The position numbers were made by a program, and so were the translations under genes. The notes under the pieces are model-generated. The model saw only the letters and a list, made by a program, of their open reading frames with translations. It did not search any database and was not told the origin of the DNA. A stretch of 64,000 nucleotides of DNA from an uncultured Gammaproteobacteria bacterium. Its GTDB lineage: Bacteria; Pseudomonadota; Gammaproteobacteria; Eutrophobiales; Eutrophobiaceae. The stretch lies in the NCBI GenBank assembly GCA_951812995.1, contig CATOTD010000002.1, positions 441,468 through 505,467 on the forward strand. The letters are read 5' to 3'. The first letter of the stretch is position 1, and each line of letters starts with the position of its first letter. This document shows positions 37,785-48,184 of this stretch, in pieces.

Positions 37785-40062
37785 TTATATAATTTTGTAT
37801 TTTTTCTCAGAAATATTCGCTCCCTTTGCCACTATGGCCGCGACTACACCCTCGCCAAAATTTTGATGGGGTACACCAAATATAGCAGGCTCATCAACAC
37901 TATCAATTTCATTAATTAAAAGCTCAATCTCTTTGGGATAGACATTGTAACCACCCGATATAATCATATCTTTTTCTCGCCGATAACGTAAATTATCTTT
38001 CGCAAATTTGAAGAGGCGGTTCCCCTTTATCTGGTTAAATAAAAAGTGACATAACCATTTATTTGACCAGGAGAAGAGTCGCCATGAGCGATGATACAAA
38101 CAAGCACTTGAACAATGTAGTCCCTATTGATGAACAGGCACTGCAGGGCCATCTCAACAAAGTGGTACTGAAGACTGTGGCAGACACCCGCAAGCAGATG
38201 CTGGACGTTGAGGCTGATGCGCTGGTGGGTGCTGATCGATACGAACGCACTGAGACGCGCAAAGACGACCGGTCTGGCAGCTACACCAGGAAGCGCCACA
38301 CCAGGGCCGGAGAGCTTGAGTTAAAGATGCCGAAGCTACGCAAGCAGACCTTTGAGATGGCGGTCATAGAGCGCTACCGGCACCGTGTAGCGTCTGTCGA
38401 AGAGGCACTGATTGAGATGTATCTGGCAGGTGTATCGGTCTGACGGGTGGAGGATGTCACCGCAGCATTGTGGGGTACCCGTGTTAGCTCAGGGACTATT
38501 TCAAAGCTCAACCAGCGTATCTATGGGCAGATTGAAGAGTGGCGTAATCGCCCCATAGAGGGTGATTTCCCTTATGTATACCTGGACGGTGTTGTGCTCA
38601 AACGCAGTTGGGGCGGTGCAGTGAAGAACGTTTCTGTTCTAGTCGCCATAGGTGTTGGGGACGATGGATTCCGCCGCATTCCAGGGATTGTTGAAGGTAC
38701 TAAGGAGGATAAGGCGGGATGGTCAGGATTCCTCCGTCATTTGCAGGCACGCGGTCTCAAGGGCATCAGGTTGGTGCTCAGTGATGCCTGTCTTGGGCGC
38801 AAGGAGTCGATCGGTGACTTCTACCCTGATGCTGAGTGGCAGCGTTGTATTGTGCACTTCTACCGCAACGTCTTCAGTCATGTGTCTCGTGGTCGTGTCA
38901 AAGAAGTCTCTCGCATGTTGCAGGCTATTCATGCATCTGAATATCTGGAATCTGCCAGGCATAAGGCCACGGAGGTCGAGAAGAAACTCAGGGACATGAA
39001 GTTATCGAGTGTAGCGGATTGGCTGGGTAGTGCATGGAAGAGACCCTGACGTATTATCGGTTTCTGGCAGAGCACTGGATTCGCATTCGGACTAACAATC
39101 CTTTGGAGCGGATCATCCGAGAAATCAGGCGGCGAACACGAGTAGTGGGAGCATTCCCGGATGGCAACTCGGCGTTGATGCTTTGTGCGGCAAGGCTTAG
39201 ACACATCGCGGGGAGCTAGTGGGGAACGCGGACATATCTGAACATGGATTTGCTCCAAGAGATGGATAAAGAAAAGGACTTTCAGATCGCGTAACAACTA
39301 AATTTAAGGGAAAGCCAAATCAGAAAGTGCGAAAGATTATTGACACTACTTTCTCGCCCCACAATTGAGAGGCGACCTTCCTTGTTCATTAAGCCTTGAT
39401 CACCAGTGATGAAATAGCCATCATCAGTAAATTCTTCTGCAGTTTTCTCTGGAAGGTTCCAGTAGCCTTTGCATACATTGGGTCCTTGAATGGCAACGAG
39501 ACCTATATTGTCGTCAGTCACAGGTTGATGGTATTCATTTATTATTTTGATAGTAACGCCTGGGAGAGCAAATCCGACTGTCCCTGGTAATCTTTCGCCC
39601 TGTAAAGGGTTGGATGCAATCATTCCAGCTTCGGTCATGCCATAACGTTCAAGAATCTTATATCCAGTTTTCTCTTCAAATTCAGCCCATGTTTGTGGTA
39701 GCAACGGTGCTGATCCAGAGATGAATAATCGCATATTATTCATTTTATCTTTACTCAGCAATCCCGAACCTAATAGCCGAGTATAAAAAGTAGGCACACC
39801 CATTAACACCGTTGCGCGATCAAATAAACGTACAATATCGGTTACATCAAACTTCTCTTGTAATAAAACTTTAGAACCAGCAAACAGTGATACGTTAATT
39901 GCGACCAAGAGTCCATGAATATGAAAAATTGGCAAGGAATGAATGAGTATATCTGTATTCTTAAAGCCCCATATCTGCATTAGCGATGTTGCATTAGAGG
40001 CAAGGTTATCATGCGTGAGCATGATAACCTTGGCCCGGCCAGTAGTTCCAGAGGTATAGGAC
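37785..40062 (-). pseudogene. matB: Malonyl-CoA synthetase-like gene, broken at three places
   Basis: Pieces of an acyl-CoA ligase lie at 39350-40062 and 37785-37981, on either side of IS256 'A' copy d. The larger piece starts at the ATP-binding motif SYTSGTTGRAKVIMLTHDNL and continues with HSLPIFHIHGLLVA, VLMGVPTFYTRLLGSGLL, RLFISGSAPLLPQTW, RYGMTEAG and GYFITGDQG. The smaller piece has REKDMIISGGYNVYPKEIE and FGVPHQNFGEGVVAA. This order fits MatB, which activates malonate to malonyl-CoA in the cytoplasm. The N-terminal ~150 residues are lost at the IS256 'B' end (40063), and the last ~40 residues, including the catalytic Lys region, are missing. Not functional. Confidence 0.8.
37982..39349 (+). 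mobile_element. IS256-family element 'A', copy d, with 9-bp target duplication
   Basis: Flanked by TTTCTCGCC on both sides (37973-37981 and 39350-39358), inside the matB-like gene. Transposase 38084-39049 is the most complete of the family (FPYVYLDGVVLKRSWGG, LVLSDACLGRKES, CIVHFYRNVFSHVSR) but has a TGA at 38441-38443 where copy e has CGT. It also has the GSAWKRP frame break shared with copies b and e. The C-terminus (IRTNNPLERIIREIRRRTRV) is in another frame. Confidence 0.88.
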
Positions 40063-41934
40063 TTATAACCGAACCTGATGTCTGAAGAGGTTGAAGTATG
40101 CGGCGTGCCTTGCTGAAATCGGTTTTGTCTAGAAATCGAAAGTAGCAAGAGGAGCACGCCACCCATGGCAAACAATACTGTGATTGATCTGGGTACACCA
40201 GAGGGCATTGATCCACTGACAGAGTTACTCAGATCTGGTGCGAAGCAGTTAATCACCGAAGCTGTCCAGGTAGAGCCAGATGAGTTGATGACGCAGTATG
40301 ATGATCAAAAAACGGCTGACGGACGACAGCACGTTGTCCGCAGTGGCCATCATCCAGAACGAGAGATCATCACCGGGGTTGGCAAGGTCAGCGTCGAGGT
40401 GCCCAATATCCGTAGCCGTGAAGGTACGCCAGAGAGCTTTCAATCTTTGCTTGTACCGCCCTACATCCGGCGCACAGCGACCCTGGATGCGGCGATTCCC
40501 TGGCTTTATTTGAAAGGTGTTTCGAGTGGCCAGATGGAAGCCTCTAAAAACCGTGCATTTTGTGGTACGATCTGATTCACTTGATGTGGGAGGATTTTGT
40601 TTATGCACGCACCTGGATTGTTTGATTTGACGGATCATTTGGCGCGGCTTTCGGCGATGGGAGATCCGCTTGAGGTTTTGGAGCGGCACGTTGATTTCGA
40701 AGTGTTTCGCCCAGTTCTTGTTGAAGTGCTTGGCTATGGGGAACGTCCCAAAGGTGGTCGCCCGCCCTATGATGCCGTTGTGATGTTCAAGGTGCTGGTC
40801 TTGGCCTTGATGCACAATCTGAGCGATGAGCGGATGGAGTTTCTCATTCGTGCCCGTTTCAGTTGGTTGCGGTTCCTGGGATTTCAAATCGGGGAGCCGA
40901 CACCTGATCAGAAGACGATCTGGCTTTTCAGAGAGAAGCTGACCTAGGCGGGTGTCTTCAAGGCCCTGTTTGCCGCGTTTGAAGCTCAGCTGTGCGCGCG
41001 GGGATACAAACCCACCGGCGGTCAGATTGTGGATGCCACGTTGGTCTTTGCCCCGCGCCAGCGGATGACGAAAGCAGAGAAAGCGCGCGCCAAGGCAGGT
41101 GAGGCCGCGTCTGACATCTGGCCCGATGATCTGTCCAAGGCAGCGCAGAAAGACACCGATGCGGGTTGGACGGTCAAGTATTCAAAGGCCAAGACGACCA
41201 AGGAGGGTGAGGAGGATACTGGCCTTGTCGATATTTCGGTTCCGCACTTTGGGTACAAGAACCACGTGTCCATTGACCGCAAATGGCGCTTCATCCGGGG
41301 TGAGACTGGCACGAATGCGGCTCGCTACGACGGGCATGAACGCTCCTCGGTTCTGGACGAGACAAACAGCTCGAAGGCGGTTTGGGCCGATACCAGGTAC
41401 CGCTCGGCCAGGAATGAGGCTTGGCTGAAGGCGCAAGGGTACCGCTCACATATCCATCGCAAGAAGCCACGCGGCAAACCCATGGCCAGGCATATTCGTC
41501 GGGGCAACGCGACACGCTCCGCCATCCGCGCCTGTGTTCGGCTACGAGAAAGGGCCCATGGCTCTGACCATCCGCTCAATCGGCCAAACCCGTGCGAAGG
41601 CCCGCATGACCATGGCCAACCTGAGCTACAACTTCCGCCGTCTCATCTTCCACGAGCGACGACAGGCCACAGCCTGACTCCGCCCAAATTCCGGAAATAC
41701 CCGACCTGGCGGACCCAAACAGCGCAACACAGCCTCAAATACCACCGACCTTGACCTTCACACCCACTATGCGGGTGACAACGACTGGTGCTCGAGTCAA
41801 AACCCATCCAGAATCAGCGTTGTTCGAGGTCTCCAGGTGGTTGAAGGCGTGAAGTTTAAAGATGGAATCGAAGTAACCGAGGACGACAAGGCAACCGCAT
41901 GATCAAGCTGTCAGACACTACTTTTGACAATAGC
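40063..41934 (+). mobile_element. IS256-family element 'B', interior replaced by IS5 'B' copy 6
   Basis: The left end TTATAACCGAACCTGATGTC lies in the matB-like gene. The transposase starts at 40165 (MANNTVIDLGTPEGIDPLTE, GHHPEREIITGVGKVSVEV, YLKGVSSGQM) and is cut at 40536. After the IS5 copy only the last ~20 codons (VEGVKFKDGIEVTEDDKATA) and the right end remain. The flanks of the IS5 copy (AGAT and AGGT) differ, and most of the gene is missing between them. The structure is best explained by recombination between two IS5 'B' copies that had inserted at different points of the IS256 element. Confidence 0.75.
40536..41834 (+). mobile_element. IS5-family element 'B', copy 6 (1299 bp), defective
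   Basis: Transposase N-terminal part 40597-40947 ending in the same TAG; continuation 41029 onward; C-terminus shifted as in all copies. Flanking tetranucleotides AGAT and AGGT differ. Confidence 0.85.
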
Positions 41935-42637
41935 TCACAAGTTTGGCGATACGGCTAGTAGCGGTGGTGGTGGCCGCTGGCACACCGGAAAATGGCGCGA
42001 ATATACTACGTTTGTTGGCGTTGTCCTGATCTGAGGCATACCAAACAGTTTTGCCATTACGGAGTGTACGCACCAGTTGACTGATGTTGCGGTGGTAAAT
42101 CAAACCAGAACCTGATTGGGAGTCGGCCGTATGCTATAGCACGCTCAAGAATGAGATTTTTTTGGATCCGAATAAAAGCATAATTGTCGCGGTAATGCCG
42201 AAGAAATACCAGCGCTATTTCAAAGGCACTAAAATGCGCCGTCAGGAGTAATACGCCAGTGTTTCAGCTTGGGCGGCGACAAGAGCGCGTACTCCAATTA
42301 TTTCTACCGTAAATGGCATCGGTTAAGAACGTGCTCGCCAGCGTGGTATTCGCCACCAGGCTATGCCAAATTCCATTAAGCTCATACCCATTGCCTGGAA
42401 GTGTTGCTTGAGAAGCCTGGAACGAGATTCTTTAGATAAATCAGGAAAGGCAAGCTACAAGTTGGTTCGAGCGATATTGCAACGGCGTTTAGCGAGCGCT
42501 GGCAAAGCTTGGCCAAGAGCACGTCGGAGGCGCATTTGCTGTTTATAAGGCAACCAGGATAGGAGGCGCATTATGGTCAGTATCGCCCAAGTTGGCCAGG
42601 CTTTTGGGTGCCATAATTGGGCGGATTTTGTCGTCAT
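41935..42637 (-). pseudogene. lpxL: Lipid A lauroyl/myristoyl acyltransferase-like gene, broken
   Basis: The minus strand starts MTTKSAQLWHPKAWPTWAIL and continues with LSWLPYKQQMRLRRALGQAL, KRRCNIARTNLQLAFPDLS and MGMSLMEFGIAWWR. After frame breaks come LLLTAHFSAFEIAL (acyltransferase H-x4-D/E region, here HFSAFE) and IYHRNISQLVRTLRNGKTVW, then YASDQDNANKRSIFAPFSG. This is the order of LpxL/LpxM/HtrB inner-membrane acyltransferases, which add secondary acyl chains to Kdo-lipid A. The gene is cut at about 41935 by the IS256 'B' right end. Loss would alter lipid A acylation unless another copy exists. Confidence 0.78.
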
Positions 42638-42979
42638 GTAGATATTGTTACTTAATGAACACGCTAATAATAAAAAGCCTAAAATAATTCATACGATTCA
42701 TACCTTAATTAAATATGTAAGATTGACAACAACACTTGGATATTTAATTTCCCCACATAAGTCAACAATATATAAATTTTTTACGTTGTTTTTTTATCTA
42801 GCCTATCTCATGATGGTGCTTTCATAAGTCAACATCCAACATCGGTATCGACCAACAAGCGAGCATTTTGAATCGATATCGACATAACTAAATTTCCTGA
42901 TTAATCGCTGTTAAGTAAAATGGCACCGCTACATCTATAAAAATAGTATCTCTAAAAGTAATTCCTATATACAGGATAT
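42638..42979. other. AT-rich intergenic region
   Basis: No gene seen between the lpxL remnant and the TolC-like gene. The sequence is AT-rich with short chance frames only. Confidence 0.4.
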
Positions 42980-44329
42980 TTATAAACTGGCACCTAACGC
43001 ACCCATTGCTGCATTTAACTGATAAGCCGCAGATAAGCGATCAAAGCGTGTATTAATCGAACGCTCCTTGGCGGTATTGGCTTGTTGCAACACAAAAATA
43101 AAGTCCGTCAAACTACGTTGACCAGCCTTAAATTGTCCACGAAACACCTCCGTCAACTGTGTACTATTTTTAAGCAAACTGTCGGCCAACTGCGCCGCTT
43201 CCACCCGCTGCTGATAATTCTGATAGGCCCGCAACACCTCATCGTCGACAGAACGAAAAGTCTCATGCTTGCCAGAAAGCGCCGCCGAAAGCCGCTTGCG
43301 ACTCGCGCTCACATCACTGAAACGACCGCCACCCGTTGCAAATTCGTATGTCAATCGAATCCCAACCGAAGCATCGTTGTCCTGACCTCGAATACCATCA
43401 ACGTCTCGCGCTCGACGACCCTTGATCTCCAAATCTAAATTGGGCAACAACCGCGACTTAGCCTCTTTCACCAGCGCCTCGCGCTCCGCAATCTGTGCAT
43501 CAGCCAAACCTACCAAGGGATGATTACTACGCGCCAAAAGTAACGCATCTTCCTGCGTCACCGGCAACGTCGGCTCATCAGGCACCGCCAACTTACCCGG
43601 TACACGACCCACTAACTCAGCATAACGCGAACGCACAAACCGATTCTGCGAACGGATTTCCTCCAACCGCAATCGCGCCTGAATTACCTGCTGACGACCT
43701 ACCAAAACCGTCGATGCCAAACCCGGATCAGACTGTGCTTGTGCCTCTAAACGCGCAACCTCCTGTTCCACCGCCGACATATAATCCTGCGCCGAACCCA
43801 GCAAAATCTCGTAACGCAATACATCAATATAAAGACTCGCAAAATCTACCCCGACAACATTCTTCACTTGCGCAACACGCTGCTCAGCTACGCGCGCCAA
43901 TGCACTCGTTTGCGCAACACGCGACGATGTCTCAAAACCATCAAACAAAGGCTGGGTCAACGTTAGATTGACCTCACGGTCCCATAAAGTGCGTTTCGAA
44001 TCCGAAAATGCCTTCTCCGTCTGTTTACGACTACCAACGCTATTCAACGACAACACCGGAAAATAACCTGATCTGACAGAACTAATGTCCTTGCGCGCCG
44101 CCTCTAACTCCGCACCCGCCCTGACAATCACCGGATGTTGTGATACCACCTCTTGCATCACCTCTTGCAACGTCTCCACCGTTGACGTATCAGTAGCATA
44201 GACCACAGCTCCAATGCCCATTACGACAACACCCAAACCCCGTGCACACAAAGCAATTCCCGCCCGCGACCAGTTACCATAGTCAACATTACTGACATTA
44301 CTGTTAGTACAAATATTCTTGTTTTTCAT
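42980..44329 (-). CDS. TolC-family outer-membrane channel protein
   Basis: 449 residues. A long, Cys-containing N-terminus precedes a hydrophobic signal segment (ARGLGVVVMGIGAVVYA), with mature sequence near TDTSTVETLQEVMQEVV. The body shows two TolC repeats: the first with RAGAELEAARKDISSVRSGY, FPVLSLNSVGSRKQ and LTQPLFDGFETSS, the second with AKSRLLPNLDLEIKGR, VGIRLTYEFATGGGRFSDV and FKAGQRSLTDFIFVLQQ. The second repeat is the pattern of type I secretion channels. It would form a trimeric outer-membrane exit duct. No ABC transporter or membrane-fusion gene is adjacent. The RTX remnant at 18661-20337 is the kind of substrate such a channel serves, but a functional link is only a guess. Confidence 0.88.
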   Translation of the reverse strand: MKNKNICTNSNVSNVDYGNWSRAGIALCARGLGVVVMGIGAVVYATDTSTVETLQEVMQEVVSQHPVIVRAGAELEAARKDISSVRSGYFPVLSLNSVGSRKQTEKAFSDSKRTLWDREVNLTLTQPLFDGFETSSRVAQTSALARVAEQRVAQVKNVVGVDFASLYIDVLRYEILLGSAQDYMSAVEQEVARLEAQAQSDPGLASTVLVGRQQVIQARLRLEEIRSQNRFVRSRYAELVGRVPGKLAVPDEPTLPVTQEDALLLARSNHPLVGLADAQIAEREALVKEAKSRLLPNLDLEIKGRRARDVDGIRGQDNDASVGIRLTYEFATGGGRFSDVSASRKRLSAALSGKHETFRSVDDEVLRAYQNYQQRVEAAQLADSLLKNSTQLTEVFRGQFKAGQRSLTDFIFVLQQANTAKERSINTRFDRLSAAYQLNAAMGALGASL

Positions 44330-44481
44330 TATAACACCTTTGATATATTGGTTGATTCATTAATGCCCACTGATTAATCTTATATTGACGAATAAATTCT
44401 TATAGTTTAGTTAAACAGTCCCCTATAAGCAATACTGGGAAATAAAAATAATTTAGGTAATTATATACTTGTATGATCCAA

Positions 44482-45455
44482 TCCTACTTATCTCGGAATT
44501 CTTTTTGTTTACTACTAGGAAGAAAGTTCTCCTCCGTTACCACCTTTCTGCCTAATTTTTTCTCGATGTCTTTTCTTGTGGTTCCTGCAATTGCTCCTCC
44601 AGATTCGGCAGCTTGTTCATTTTCTGTGTTATCCCTGAGCATTTGTAGTCCTTGCTATCTCAGCAGTAGTTGTTTCGCCAAGCATCGTTAACGCAAGCTC
44701 TAAAGGAGACATATGGTCTCGCAGATTGTGATGGCCTTTTAACTTTTTAACTTGTTTATGTTGCTTGGTTTTTAACCCAAATGTTTCTCTGGAAATTGCA
44801 TCAGTTAACATTGCAAACTGTAGCCCTTCATCAACCCCACGAGTTGCCCACTCTCTGGTAAGCTCTTTTCTGGATGCTATCGTTTGAAGCCGAGCATTAA
44901 CCCATTCGTCAAAATAGCCCTTAGCTTTGTAGGTAAGTATTGCTCTCTTGATCGCAATCTCAGGGTCTTGTGCTTCCTGAATCCGCTCATAGCCAACCTT
45001 AGCTAGCCACCTTTTTATAGGCTCCGCTTTTTTTGAGGGATTGACTGGACTATACGAAACGCCATTTCAGTATTAACAGCGTCTGTCTTATATAGCTTTC
45101 CGTCAGATGATCGCATTTTCAGTTGTCCGATATTTTCGGACAACTCATAAAATCCTTCTTTTTCAATGAGCTACTTCTTTAGGTCTGATCAATACTTGCC
45201 CGGACGGTCACTCCCAGTCATTGCTTCAACAATATCAACTACAGAAAAATACCACTCATTATCATGAAACACCTGTCTTATTTCTTTCCCTCTGAAAATG
45301 ACAAGCTGGGTTTCTCCCTCTTTAAGCAGAGCGACTTGCGTGCTACCTTTCCCTTGGATTTCCTCTTTGGTTACTTTCGTAAATCTGCTCAGAGTTTCAT
45401 CCAAGGACATATCAAGGCTTATTGGTTTGTCATATGCTTTTTTGTCTTTGCTCAT
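44482..45455 (-). pseudogene. Passenger gene: Bro-N domain (antirepressor-like) protein, frameshifted
   Basis: The ATG at 45455 overlaps the transposase stop. The first piece (45189-45455) ends in a Bro-N segment: GETQLVIFRGKEIRQVFHDN, then EWYFSVVDIVEAMTGSDRPG. After frame breaks the minus strand continues as KEGFYELSENIGQLKMRSSD, KRWLAKVGYERIQEAQDPE, TREWATRGVDEGLQFAMLTD and LRDHMSPLELALTMLGETTT. Bro-N proteins are DNA-binding, phage- and virus-associated regulators. It lies inside the IS1595 ends, so it is cargo of that element. Confidence 0.7.
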
Positions 45456-47424
45456 GCTATTAACGCTTCGTATGTCAAACGACCATTACAGCCAGATAAG
45501 AAATCGTTAACTCTCTCACCTTCACCTAAATCTCTAGTGTTATATCTGTAATTAAAATCGCCAAGATATTTATCAAGATGTTTACGGCTAACATAATGAT
45601 GAATTCCCATCACGCCTCTTTTGAATAATGACCAAGCACCCTCAATTGTGTTTGTATGAATATCGCCATTTACATACTCTCCTATGCTGTGAGTGATGTA
45701 ACGGTGATTGTAATCTGCTGATAGTTGTCGGTAACCTCTAAACTCTTCTGTCATAACGCTTGCTCCAGATTCTACATTGCCCATGATAATTGGCATATAT
45801 AGTATCAGAATCAACTTTTGTTATGCTTTGTGTCTGTAGGCTCCCTCCACGCTCGATCATTCCAAGTACAGCGGTTTTTGTTTTTGTGCTTCTGCCTTGA
45901 GTTCCTTTTTCCTTCTTAAGGAACATCTGATCAATTAAGGATTTTCAAGCAAGTGGGCATCACTGTGCTCGATAGTAGCGAGCATTGAACGTCTTGCTCA
46001 TTACTCTCTTTCATTTCTCTTGTCCCGGCCTACTGTTTTCAGCTATCGCCCCTATTCCAGGCGTACTAAGCCACTGATAGCCGTAATAATTGTTTCTTTG
46101 ATAGCATAAGATTAATCAGGGCACAGTGGGCAAACAGGTGGTTCGCATTCTTGCCTGGCCCTTTGAATCTGACTTTGGTAAATCCATATTGTCGCTGCAT
46201 GATATGAAAGACATGCTCAACCTTGGCACGGACTTTGGATTTGTGCCGGTTTTTAGCCTTGTCCTGTTCGGTCAGTTTGCGGTGACGTGAGCCTTTGACC
46301 TGGGTGTAGTCTTTTACCTTGGGGTCATTATCCTTGAGTACGGATTGCTGACCCGCATAGGCACTATCTCCCCAAAGACGGGTCTCTTCTCCATGCAGTA
46401 GGTCTCCAAGTACCTGTGAGTCGTGGACATGGGCTGGTGTGGCAGCAACAGAGTGTATCAGTTTGGTTTTGCTATCCACACCGATGTGTGCCTTCATGCC
46501 AAAGTACCATGGCTTGCCTTGTTTGGTCTGATGCCTATCAGGGTCACGGGTGTTGCTTTTGTTCTTGGTGGCGGTAGGCGCATTGATGAGGGTCGCATCA
46601 ACAATAGTGCCTTTGGATACTTTGCATGCCGTTTGCTTCCAGATAGACGGCAACAGCATCAAACAGGGCAACTCCGAGGTTGTTCTCCTCCAGCAGATGA
46701 CGGAATTTACAGCGGGTGGTTGCATCTGGCACGGGTTCCATGCCCACCGGACGGCGACCAGCAGGGGTTGGGGTAATGAGGCTCAATTACTGCAGTCAGC
46801 GTTTTCCAGGGAATGAGCTGATTCATCTCTTCGAGAAATATCTCTTTGCGTGTCTGCTTGCGGTATTTCTCGAATCCAGATACTGCCAAGCTTTTTTGTT
46901 GCATCTTTTCACCCTCCACTTAAAACATTGCGGTATTATCGTAGATTATGGCATTAATCAGAGGTTCCTTATGTTTGTGTTTGTTTGATTCTTTTCCTCC
47001 AATATAGGTTTCATCAATTTCAACACACCCAGAAAGAGGTTGGTTAAATGATCTTGTTTGACTGGAATAACGCAAACGTTGCAACATAAACCAAGCTGTT
47101 TTTTGTGTTACTTTAATATCTTTGGCGAGCTGAGTAGAAGCTATACCTTTTTTATGAGAAGTAATTTAAGTAAACAGCAACAAACCACTTGCGCAAAGCG
47201 ATTTTGCTATCCTCAAAGATTGTACCTACCTTTATACTAAACCGCCTGCGACAATCGCCGCATTTATGTGTTTTGTTATCAGCAAAATGATAAACCTTTG
47301 TGCCACCACAATGAGGGCAGTATGCGCCTTTATTCCATCGAATAGAGGTTAGATCATTTATGCAAGTCTGCTCATCTGGGAACGCTTCCATTATTGAATA
47401 TAGGCTATCAAAATCTTGTATCAT
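45452..47424 (-). pseudogene. IS1595-family transposase split by IS5 'C' and frameshifted
   Basis: The N-terminal part 47152-47424 has the zinc ribbon (YCPHCGGTKVYHFADNK with CGDC). A frame break then gives GCVEIDETYIGGKESNKHKH up to the IS5 junction at 46968. The C-terminal part at 45452-45919 has TAVLGMIERGGSLQTQSITK, a disrupted second Asp region, EEFRGYRQLSADYNHR and HTNTIEGAWSLFKRGVMGIH. It is clearly inactive. Confidence 0.8.
45920..46968 (-). mobile_element. IS5-family element 'C', copy 1, internally deleted
   Basis: Ends GGAACATCTGATCAATTAAG (left) and GGAACCTCTGATTAATGCC (right, minus). The transposase has an N-terminal part (FEKYRKQTRKEIFLEEMNQL, LTAVIEPHYPNP) in one frame. The rest (AGRRPVGMEPVPDATTRCKF, IVDATLINAPTATKNKS, GMKAHIGVDSKTKLIHSV, KVRAKVEHVFHIMQRQYGF) lies in another frame, with a further frame break near 46620. 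About 40 residues usually present between GRRP and the PDATT motif of the family are missing; the same gap is present in copy 2. Inserted in an IS1595 transposase; flanks TTAA and TTAT. Confidence 0.85.
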
Positions 47425-47590
47425 GGCTTCTCTCCTCAGAATATGGAAGCATTATACCACAATATGTGGGTCACACAAGTATATAATTGTCATATAAAAA
47501 TATTGCGTTTATATATGGGATGGGGGTTTGCTTCGGGTATTATTGTTTCTCTAGCTAGCATTGTTGGATTATTGTTTAATCAATTAATTA

Positions 47591-48062
47591 GGGTCTTAGG
47601 AAATTAAGCATCTGCTGATAGGTGCTAAGCTAATGATTTATAAAAACAGGTATTACCGCAGTTCCCAAATCACAGAGCGACATTTTCGCCCGCTGATTCG
47701 CTATTTTTCGCTTGATTTGTCGGCTTCGGATACCGCTCGGTTGACCCACATCAGTGTTCGCTCTATGAACACGATTTACATCAAATTGCGCCAACGCTTG
47801 GTTTTGCGCCAACGCTTGGTTGGAAGGTTGAACATGGCAACAATGAGTTCGCCAATGACCAATCCCATAGCAACGGGATTGAGTCCTTTTGGGCCTACGC
47901 CAAATTGAGGCTGAGCAAGATAAAGGGCATTCAAAAACATATGTTTTACTACCATCTAAAGAAACCGAATTTCGGTTTAATCATCGTCGTGATAACCTCT
48001 ACCCCGTCTTACTGAAACTGCTTCGTGAGAAGCCTATTTGATGGCTTGACTTCCTAAGACCC
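47591..48062 (+). mobile_element. MITE-like, internally deleted IS1595 (ISSod11-type) element
   Basis: 472 bp with inverted ends GGGTCTTAGGAAATTAAGC and the complement GGGTCTTAGGAAGTCAAGC, inside TTAATTA repeats on both sides. It encodes only the first ~60 residues (NRYYRSSQITERHFRPLIRY, LDLSASDTARLTHISVRS) joined, after a duplicated QRLVLRQRL, to the C-terminus (FANDQSHSNGIESFWAYAKL, LYPVLLKLLREKPI, read with a frame shift). The catalytic middle is gone. Could be mobilised only in trans. Confidence 0.75.
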
Positions 48063-48184
48063 TTAATTAATAAATTTTTTCGGCGTTTTGGGTAGGTTTG
48101 TTAATTCTCTGTATAGCCTGTTTATACCGTCTCGCAAAATTGATGCTGTTCATATTTTCCGATCCAGAAAACCTGCCTACTTAA

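Larger units (their letters stand above)
44456..47491 (-). mobile_element. IS1595-family element with Bro-N passenger, split by IS5 'C'
   Basis: Terminal repeats GGTAATTATATACTTGTATG (from 44456) and the inverted GACAATTATATACTTGTGTG (to 47491) bracket a minus-strand transposase and, downstream of it, a Bro-N-type gene. The expected 8-bp duplication is not conserved (ATAATTTA against ATATAAAA). Without the inserted IS5 'C' copy the element would be about 2 kb. Confidence 0.8.

Noticed and set aside
43495-43971. Plus-strand 158-codon frame inside the TolC-like gene
   Set aside because: It is antisense to a clear TolC-family gene, has Pro/Thr-rich low complexity, and lacks any ribosome site.
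44448-47499. Target-site duplication around the Bro-N-carrying IS1595 element
   Set aside because: The 8-base flanks ATAATTTA and ATATAAAA agree at only half the positions.
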